A stretch of 64,000 nucleotides of DNA from Planctomycetota bacterium (GTDB lineage: Bacteria; Planctomycetota; Planctomycetia; Gemmatales; Gemmataceae). Made by a program: the position numbers and the translations under genes. The notes beneath the pieces are model-generated. The model was not told the origin of the DNA. It searched no databases and was given only the letters and a program-made list of their open reading frames with translations. The stretch spans positions 31,440 to 95,439 of the forward strand of contig JACPPF010000115.1 in assembly GCA_016191165.1 (NCBI GenBank), written 5' to 3'. Shown here piece by piece: positions 56,976 through 64,000 of the stretch (position 1 is the stretch's first letter; every line of letters begins with the position of its first letter).

Positions 56976-59351
56976 ATGCCCGAAAGTTGGCCCCAGAGTT
57001 GGGAATATTACCAGCAAAAGCAGCGCGGACAGGGGATTCCCTTTCCGACTTATTGGTTATGTGGGCTGAGTGCTGTTTCGCAAGGATCCGTTGAAAGTAG
57101 CTTGTTCCCTCTATTTGGTTTCACGTCTTCTATTTCAGGAATTTGGGCCGTGCCGTTCGACCAAATGAGAACGGTGATCGTAGGCAACATGTTTATTGAG
57201 CTTCGAAGGCGATCTGGCGATGGCGGAAGGGTTCGTCTCGGGATATATACCAATAGCGGTCCAGATAAAAACGCTCCCGGCGCATTGGTACTTGACGCGG
57301 GTGAAATAAAGGTCGACAACACCGCTCCTGCGGCTCCGCTTGGCGTCAATTTTACCTACGGCTCGCGGGCGATCCTTCATGGGGGTGTCCGTTACTGGGC
57401 GGTGATAACGCAAAATGCAAGCGCGGTAGGTGCGCAAATCAGCGGAATAGGCGTGCCAAATTTTCCGGGCCTTTTCTGGGGGGCAACAATCGGCGCTAAT
57501 TTGAGATCGCTAACCGGGCTCGTCAAGACCCAGGCGTACGGTCCGCTGCCGGACCCCTTCCCGCCGATCAACGCATTGAACGCCGGGTATCGAATAATGC
57601 CATGCATCGGATTGTCGTTTTTCGAAACAGACCCGTTGCCGCGGCCAGGCCGGATGGTACAAGCGGGAACTATCAATAGCGTAACCTCGCCGTCGGTCCT
57701 CCCGCCCGCAAGCACCTACACCGGCACGCTCTCGTCGAGCGTTGCCTACGCCAGTACGTGGAACGCAGCCACGGCCTATGAGGATGTCGGAACGACGAAC
57801 AACACCCAGGCCGTTACATTCACCTATCAAGGCGCCGAGGGCGGTGGCGGCGTCGCCGTGGGATTGCGCTGGAGCAACGCAGCGCAACAAGGCGTCTTTG
57901 CGTTCATCGACACCAACGCCTCGCCGCCCGTCATCAAGCTGTACGCCATGCCTGGCCCTTGGGGCACCGGCTCATCGACCACCAGTTCCTCCCTGAGCCT
58001 GACCAGCGGCAGCACCTACACCCTCGTCATCTCCGACGACGGCACGGACGTCACCGCCTCGATCATCGACGACAGCGGATCGAAGAACTGCTCCTTCACG
58101 CCAACCGTCCCTGCGTCGAACACAGAAGTCATGTTCGGCTGGGTAGGCCTGACCGGGAGCCATGCATTCAGCGCCGTCATAACGCTGGTGACCGATTCCA
58201 TCGTGGCAACGCCGACGATCTACCCGCCCGCGGGAACCTATGCCAACACCCAAAACGTTGCGATCACCAGTAACGCCGCCGGCGCGAGCATCTATTACAC
58301 CACGAACGGCTCCACGCCAACCACGGCGAGCACCCTTTATACGGGCCCGATTCCGGTTTCGTCGTCGCAGACCATCAAGGCAATCGCCGCCCTCGCCGGT
58401 TCGGCGACTTCCGCCGTCGCCAGCGAAGCGTACACCATCAACACCTGGACGATGGAATACGGCACAATCGACGGCAACACCTCGGGCACGATCACGCTCA
58501 TCGGCAAGGACCGGGGCATGACATCGAGCAGCGCCGTCTACGGCAGCACCTGGGCGGCGGCGACGGCGTACCGAAACCTCGGAACCAGCAACAATACGGT
58601 CGCGGCAACGTTCACCTACCAGGGCGCCGAAGGCGGCGGCGGTGCGGCCGTCGGGCTCCGCTGGAACCATTCGTCACAACAGGGCGATTTCGCTTTCATC
58701 AACACCAACGCATCGCCCCCCGTGATCGCGCTGCGCGAATTGACCAGCGGCTGGACCTCCGGCACCTCGGCGACCAGCTCATCGCTTACCCTGACTGCAG
58801 GCAACACCTACGTCCTGACGATCACCGACGACGGGACGACCGTAACCGCGTATATCTACGACGACACCGGCCTGCAATCTTGTTCCATCACGCCGACGCT
58901 GTCCACCTCGAACCAGGAGGCGATGTGTGGCTGGATTGGCCTCACAACCAGCTTCACCTTCGCCTCGGCCATCACGAGCGCCGCGGATTCCATCGTCGCG
59001 ACCCCGTCCATTTCGCCAGGTGCCGGAACCTATACTTCCCCTCAAAGCGTAACGCTTTCAACGTCCACCACGGGCGCGTCGATCTATTACACCACGGATG
59101 GCTCAACACCGACCTCGCTAAGCCTTCTCTACGTCGGCGCAATCACGGTGGATTACCCGCAAACGATCAAGGCTATCGGCGTGTTGCCTGGCTGGGCAAA
59201 CTCCGCCGTGGCCAGCGCTGCCTACACCATTTACAATGTGACGCCCGTCGGCTCGGCTTCAACCGCCCGGGAACATGCAGATGGAGATCGTGAACGTCGT
59301 CGGCCTGACGAACAACACGCCGGACAACAGCGGCGCAACCCATGCGAATAG
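56976..59351 (+). CDS. Large modular protein with two ~230-aa modules each ending in a chitobiase C-terminal-like repeat; frame lost near 59250
   Basis: Two copies of TATAY..LGTSNNT..TFTYQGAEGGGG..VGLRW... and of PTIYPPAGTYANTQNVAITSNAAGASIYYTTNGSTPT... Confidence 0.75.
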   Translation: MPESWPQSWEYYQQKQRGQGIPFPTYWLCGLSAVSQGSVESSLFPLFGFTSSISGIWAVPFDQMRTVIVGNMFIELRRRSGDGGRVRLGIYTNSGPDKNAPGALVLDAGEIKVDNTAPAAPLGVNFTYGSRAILHGGVRYWAVITQNASAVGAQISGIGVPNFPGLFWGATIGANLRSLTGLVKTQAYGPLPDPFPPINALNAGYRIMPCIGLSFFETDPLPRPGRMVQAGTINSVTSPSVLPPASTYTGTLSSSVAYASTWNAATAYEDVGTTNNTQAVTFTYQGAEGGGGVAVGLRWSNAAQQGVFAFIDTNASPPVIKLYAMPGPWGTGSSTTSSSLSLTSGSTYTLVISDDGTDVTASIIDDSGSKNCSFTPTVPASNTEVMFGWVGLTGSHAFSAVITLVTDSIVATPTIYPPAGTYANTQNVAITSNAAGASIYYTTNGSTPTTASTLYTGPIPVSSSQTIKAIAALAGSATSAVASEAYTINTWTMEYGTIDGNTSGTITLIGKDRGMTSSSAVYGSTWAAATAYRNLGTSNNTVAATFTYQGAEGGGGAAVGLRWNHSSQQGDFAFINTNASPPVIALRELTSGWTSGTSATSSSLTLTAGNTYVLTITDDGTTVTAYIYDDTGLQSCSITPTLSTSNQEAMCGWIGLTTSFTFASAITSAADSIVATPSISPGAGTYTSPQSVTLSTSTTGASIYYTTDGSTPTSLSLLYVGAITVDYPQTIKAIGVLPGWANSAVASAAYTIYNVTPVGSASTAREHADGDRERRRPDEQHAGQQRRNPCE

Positions 59352-59637
59352 CAGCGGCAATTCGACAACGCCAGACACGGGCGCGACGCCAACCAGTGCC
59401 TCCGCGAACGCCGTGGCTATCGCGGTCTTTGAGGCGGTCAGCCCCGGAGGCTCCATCAGCTGGGGTGGCACGCCGACCTTCACCTCGGACGCAATGGACG
59501 TGACCGATGTCATAAGTAGTACGACCTATATCCTTACAGGCGCTTATTACATCGCGACGGCGACCGGTACTTTCGATGCCGCCCTCACGGGCATCACGCC
59601 GGCGAGTTGGGGCGGCAGCGTGGTTGTCTATTCGTAA
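59256..59637 (+). pseudogene. Frame-shifted C-terminal continuation of the modular protein
   Basis: Frame 1 reads ARLQPPGNMQMEIVNVVGLTNNTPDNSGATHANSSGNSTTPDTGATPTSASANAVAIAVFEAVSPGG... with stop at 59635-59637. Confidence 0.6.
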
Positions 59638-59816
59638 CCTGGAAGCGCGTCGGCTCGCGGTGACGTTCAACTGAACCAAACCGAACGCCTGACCTAAATC
59701 GTTACGCGCCCGCATACGCCTGAATCGCCGCCGCAAGCGGGCCGCGCATTTGCATGTCATTTCGATAAAACAATTCGTATCTTCCTCATTCCGATCCGCG
59801 GACCATCCTGGACACG

Positions 59817-61289
59817 ATGAACCAGCCAGCGACTGTCGAATTGACTACCGCAGCGAGTGCGGCGTCCGGGCCCGCGCTGCCCGCGCCGAGCTGGCGGCTG
59901 GTCATCGCCCTGGCGATGCCCGTGCTCGCCCAACAGGGGCTGGCGTTTCTGGTGCTGCTGTCGGATCGCTGGCTGGCCGGCCATCTCGTGGTCTCCGATC
60001 AGGCTGCGGTCCAAGCGGCGCAAACGACGGCTCATTACCTGGCGTGGTTCATCACCTGCTATAACGTGCTGGTAACCGTGGGCAGCACCGCGCTGGTTGC
60101 GCGCTTCATCGGCGCCAGCGAGCGGCGGCGCGCCGTCGAGGTCACGCATCAGGCGCTGTTGCTCGCGGTTGTGCTCGGCGCGGCGGCGACGGCGTGGGCC
60201 TTCCTGGGCGGGGTGCGCTGGATGGTGGACCTGTTGAAACTCCGCGATGCCGCGGCCGACTACGCCACCGACTACGCGCTGATCTTGTTCGGGCTGATCG
60301 TCTTTCAAACGATCGAAGTCGCCAGCGTCGCTTGCCTAGTTGGCGCGGGCGATACGCGCACGGGCATGTGGATCATGGCCGGGGTCGCCCTCATCAACGT
60401 GCCGCTCGCCTGGGGCTTCAGCCGGGGTTATGGACCTCTGCCCAACCTTGGATTCATCGGCATCGCCCTGGGCACGGCATTGAGCCATGTGCTCGGCGGG
60501 ACCGCGGGCGTGATCGTGCTGGCGCGCGGGCGATTCGGCCTGAAGCTATCGCCGACTCTCTTCTGGCCCCGGCTCGATCTCCTCTATCGACTCCTGCGCG
60601 TCAGCGTGCCTGCGGGTTTGGACAGCCTCTCCGTCGTCGTCGGGCAGTTCTGGTTTCTGAGCCTGGTCAATCAACTTGGCAACGAGGCGAGCAGCGCGCA
60701 CGGCATTGCCCTCGTCTGGGAAGGGCTTGGTTATCTTTCCGGGGCGGCGTTTGGCACCGCGGCGATGACGCTCGTGGGGCAGAATCTCGGCGCGCGCCGC
60801 CCGCACCAGGCGACCCGCGCCGGCTGGATGGCATTCGCGCTGGGCTGCGCCGTGATGACCGGGATGGGGTTGACCTTCTACTCGTTCGCCTACCCGATGT
60901 TTTGGCTCTTTTGCCCAAACCCGGGCCAGGCGGACATCATTGCCACGGGCGTGCCGGCCTTGCGCCTGATTGCGTTCGCCATGCCACCGCTGGCGGCGAT
61001 GATCATTTTCACGTCGGCGCTGCGCGGGGCCGGCGACACGCGCGTGCCGGTGTTGTTCACCTGGGTCGGGTTCTTCCTGGTTCGGATCCCGCTGGCTTAT
61101 TACCTGTCGCTTGGAGAATTCCCGCTGATCGTGCCAGTCTATTTTTACGAGCTGGAGCTTGGCCCGTTCCACGGCCTGGACCTGGGACTGTACGGCTGCT
61201 GGCTGGCGATGTGCGCCGACATCCTCGTGCGTGGCCTATTCTTCCTGGCTCGCTTCGCGCGAGGCGCCTGGCAACGGCAGCGGGTGTGA
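59817..61289 (+). CDS. MATE family efflux transporter
   Basis: VIALAMPVLAQQGLAFLVLLSDRWLAGHL; VACLVGAGDTRTGMWI; SSAHGIALVWEGLGYLSGAAFGTAAMTLVGQNLGAR. Confidence 0.93.
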   Translation: MNQPATVELTTAASAASGPALPAPSWRLVIALAMPVLAQQGLAFLVLLSDRWLAGHLVVSDQAAVQAAQTTAHYLAWFITCYNVLVTVGSTALVARFIGASERRRAVEVTHQALLLAVVLGAAATAWAFLGGVRWMVDLLKLRDAAADYATDYALILFGLIVFQTIEVASVACLVGAGDTRTGMWIMAGVALINVPLAWGFSRGYGPLPNLGFIGIALGTALSHVLGGTAGVIVLARGRFGLKLSPTLFWPRLDLLYRLLRVSVPAGLDSLSVVVGQFWFLSLVNQLGNEASSAHGIALVWEGLGYLSGAAFGTAAMTLVGQNLGARRPHQATRAGWMAFALGCAVMTGMGLTFYSFAYPMFWLFCPNPGQADIIATGVPALRLIAFAMPPLAAMIIFTSALRGAGDTRVPVLFTWVGFFLVRIPLAYYLSLGEFPLIVPVYFYELELGPFHGLDLGLYGCWLAMCADILVRGLFFLARFARGAWQRQRV

Positions 61290-61364
61290 TTCCAAGCGCA
61301 GTGCTTTTCGACATGACGCCGCCCAGACCGCCGTGGCGGTCCGGTTGCGGTTTCGCTCACCTGG

Positions 61365-62183
61365 CTATCCCTTGCCACACGACGCGATGATCTTGAGTGT
61401 CGCGTCATGCAGATGGCCGTTCGTTGCCAGCAAGCCATTTTTCTGCCAGGCGCCTTCAAGGCCGTACTCGAGCGCCTGCCCGCCGGTGCCGGTCACCGTG
61501 CCGCCGGCTTCGCTGACCAGGATGTGTCCGGCGGCGATGTCCCAGTCGTGGAAAGCCTCGTAGGTGTTGAGATAAACGTCGGCATCCCCGCGCGCCACGA
61601 GCGCGAGCTTGATACCCGCGGAATACGATTCGACAATGCTCGCCGGCTCGATCGCATCGACCCAGAGCGATCGCTTGTTCGGATCGCGCGATCGGCTTTG
61701 CGTCAGCGTACATTTCCGCGTGTCGGCCACGGCTGTCGCGTGACAGCGGGTGGGTGTTGCGTCAGCGCCGTCGAGGCGCCAGCAACCCTGCCCGCGCACG
61801 GCATAAGTCAATTTTCGTACCGCCGGCTGCGCAACGACGCCAACCGCGATCTGATTCTCGTGTGCAAAGGCGATCATCACCGAGAATTCGCCGTTCTTGC
61901 GCGCGAAGCCGCGCGTGCCGTCGATCGGATCGACGATCCACAGCCGCTCTCCCGTTTGCGAGCCGCCTTGCAAGGTCTCGGTCGCCTCCTCCGCGCACAG
62001 CGCGTCCCCGGGAAACGCCCGGCGGATCGCTTGCAGGATGATTTCTTGTGATTGCCGATCCGCGTCGGTGGTGATATTCGCCGGCGCATCGGCGATAACC
62101 TGAAAGCGCTCGTATTCAGCCACGAGATGCGCGCTCGCCAACCGGGCGGCGGTAAGAGCGGTTTCGAGTTCAGCTTGAAACAT
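61365..62183 (-). CDS. Inositol monophosphatase family / 3'(2'),5'-bisphosphate nucleotidase-like
   Basis: CAEEATE; LWIVDPIDGTRGFARKNGEFSVMIAF; HDWDIAAGHILVSEAGGTVT. Confidence 0.9.
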   Translation of the reverse strand: MFQAELETALTAARLASAHLVAEYERFQVIADAPANITTDADRQSQEIILQAIRRAFPGDALCAEEATETLQGGSQTGERLWIVDPIDGTRGFARKNGEFSVMIAFAHENQIAVGVVAQPAVRKLTYAVRGQGCWRLDGADATPTRCHATAVADTRKCTLTQSRSRDPNKRSLWVDAIEPASIVESYSAGIKLALVARGDADVYLNTYEAFHDWDIAAGHILVSEAGGTVTGTGGQALEYGLEGAWQKNGLLATNGHLHDATLKIIASCGKG

Positions 62184-62326
62184 GTCGTCCTCCTTGAAGG
62201 CATTCTTCCTATTCCATGAAAAGCAACGCTGCGGGCAAGGGCACGCCACGCTCGTCTGCTTTGAGCGGGCAATCGAGGGCCGAACCATTGGGAAATAAAA
62301 AAAAAGAAAAAGTTCTCAGCCCGCTC

Positions 62327-62355
62327 TTGACGAATATGAAAAAAGAGGATATAAA
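62327..62355 (+). promoter_or_regulatory. Sigma-70 type promoter TTGACG-17-TATAAA upstream of recA
   Basis: ttgacg 62327-62332, 17-nt spacer, tataaa 62350-62355. Confidence 0.65.
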
Positions 62356-62428
62356 CAAACGTACACTTATGCCTGAAAAGAAAACGTCGCCCAAAACATC
62401 CTTTTTCCCAGCCGAGGAGGGTTTGATC

Positions 62429-63517
62429 ATGGCTTCAGAACAGGACCGCGAACTGAAAAACGCCCTGCAACAGATCGAAAAACAATTCGGCAAAGGCTCC
62501 ATCATGCAGCTGGGGGCCGACAGCACGGCGGACGTTCAGGGCATCAGCACCGGCTCGCTGAGCCTCGACATCGCCCTGGGCGGCAAGGGGCTGCCACGCG
62601 GACGCATCATCGAAATTTACGGCCCCGAGGCCAGCGGCAAGACGACCGTGGCCCTGCACGCCATCGCCAACGCCCAGCGTGCCGGCGGGGTCGCCGCCTT
62701 CATCGACGCCGAGCACGCCCTCGACCCCAGCTGGGCCAAGCGTTGCGGCGTTGATCTCGAAGGTCTTCTGGTTAGCCAGCCCTCCCACGGTGAGGAAGCC
62801 CTGAAGATCGCTGAGATGCTCGTCAAGTCCAACGCGGTGGACCTGATCGTCATCGACTCGGTCGCCGCCCTCGTGCCCAAGTCGGAAGTCGAAGGAGAGA
62901 TCGGCGACACGCATGTCGGCCTGCAAGCCCGCCTCATGAGCCAGGCCATGCGCATCCTCACGCCGACCATCTCCAAGAGCAAAACCTGCATGATGTTCAT
63001 CAACCAGATTCGCCAAAAGATCGGCGTGATGTTCGGCAACCCCGAAACCACCTCCGGCGGCCTGGCGCTCAAATTCTATTGCAGCGTCCGCATGGAAATC
63101 CGCAAGGTCACCGCCGTCAAGGACGGCGACGATGTCGTCGGCACCTCCGTCCGCGTCAAGGTCGTCAAGAACAAGGTCGCGCCGCCCTTCCGGCAAGCCG
63201 AGTTCGACATCATGCACGACCGTGGCATCAACCGCGAAAGCGATCTCATCAACCTCGCCATTGACGACAAGCTCATCGAAAAGAGCGGTTCCTGGATCAA
63301 CTACGGCGACGTTCGCCTCGGCCAGGGCGCGGAAAACGCCAAGAAGTTCCTGCGTGAAAATCCCGCCGTCATGGAAGAAATCACAAAGAAGATCCTCGAA
63401 AAGCGCGGCCTCATCGGCGCCGCAACCGCCGCGCCCGTCGCCGAGGAACCGGTGGAGGAATCGCCCGCGCCGACGACCAACCATCGGCCCAAACGCGTGG
63501 CCGCCAATGCTGAGTAA
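62429..63517 (+). CDS. recA: Recombinase RecA
   Basis: [71 protein letters not shown] gaggagg upstream. Confidence 0.97.
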   Translation: MASEQDRELKNALQQIEKQFGKGSIMQLGADSTADVQGISTGSLSLDIALGGKGLPRGRIIEIYGPEASGKTTVALHAIANAQRAGGVAAFIDAEHALDPSWAKRCGVDLEGLLVSQPSHGEEALKIAEMLVKSNAVDLIVIDSVAALVPKSEVEGEIGDTHVGLQARLMSQAMRILTPTISKSKTCMMFINQIRQKIGVMFGNPETTSGGLALKFYCSVRMEIRKVTAVKDGDDVVGTSVRVKVVKNKVAPPFRQAEFDIMHDRGINRESDLINLAIDDKLIEKSGSWINYGDVRLGQGAENAKKFLRENPAVMEEITKKILEKRGLIGAATAAPVAEEPVEESPAPTTNHRPKRVAANAE

Positions 63518-63874
63518 ATCAGAGCCGGAAGCGTGAGCGACGGAGGTTTTGAAAAAATGCCGAGGTTTATTGTTGCTTACCCTTCTTGGGCCGGTTACAT
63601 TAGCGCAACGCTGAATTGAGACGGTCGTGGCTCGTTTGCGAGGAAGTAACGTGCAAGCGTGGCGACAGATGGCATTGGCCTCCGAAATGGAATTGGCTCG
63701 CTACAGCAACGCAACCAGGAATCTCGCTTGCGCAGAAGGATTGCCAGGAGCCGAGAATTGGGACCACCGATTTTGCCTTGGCAAGATCAAGAAGTTGGCC
63801 GAAAAAGTTCATTGGTCCACCGTCCGGAATTTTCGGCGATTTGAACGTCATCCGTCCGAGGTAACCGTTCACCG

Positions 63875-64000
63875 TCAGGATAACAAACTCGGACAGCGTA
63901 GGCCGTTGCGATGATTGTGGACAGCGGTGTGTAGGTATTCAAGGGCATTCTTGCCATGCAAGCGACACGTTTGCACGACCGTCAGAATACGTTCGACGAA
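63875..64000 (-). mobile_element. IS66-type transposase, C-terminal fragment running off the window
   Basis: Minus-strand translation from base 64000: FVERILTVVQTCRLHGKNALEYLHTAVHNHRNGLRCPSLLS*, matching the IS66 (TnpC) C-terminal pattern; absent from the ORF track. Confidence 0.75.

Noticed and set aside
60194-61390. 398-aa plus ORF overlapping the MATE transporter in another frame
   Set aside because: Arg-rich out-of-frame translation; MATE frame is unambiguous.
62435-63484. 349-aa minus ORF opposite recA
   Set aside because: Shadow of recA codon usage.
63600-63914. Small overlapping ORFs downstream of recA
   Set aside because: No motifs and mutually overlapping on both strands; the IS66-type fragment explains the right edge better.

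Overview
This 64 kb window is high-GC bacterial chromosome, almost certainly from a planctomycete (Gemmataceae-like). The assignment rests on family content: a YTV-type Cys-rich wall protein, a DUF1559 pseudopilin, a TIGR02996-type protein, a planctomycete-style LExLxxRxLP N-terminus, a GYF_2/CAP protein and a Ser/Thr kinase. Housekeeping anchors are lepA, mnmE, fbaB, hemB and recA. Five regions stand out. (1) 1-10.9 kb: a giant surface protein with about 25 near-identical GGSSITMFGGAGDDSL units, an embedded metzincin motif, MBG/Ig/PKD-type domains and RTX-like repeats, frameshifted between two out-of-phase copies of a direct repeat. (2) 24.1-29.2 kb: an apparently duplicated secreted cassette (MauE/DUF1573, Cys-rich leader peptides, LPEPxGVVWPS-anchored proteins, DUF1559 pseudopilin), one copy keeping only a 31-codon pseudopilin stub. 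This is the best candidate for an undescribed system. (3) 41.9-43.9 kb: a restriction-modification cassette with one MT-A70 methylase and two BglII/BstYI-like nucleases, lying between a histidine kinase and its sigma-54 response regulator. (4) Several foldback elements and homopolymer tracts, including G9 and C8 tracts in the 5' coding region of a surface protein. (5) A truncated IS66-type transposase C-terminus at the right edge, absent from the supplied ORF track. All calls come from reading sequence and translations by eye; no database search was run.
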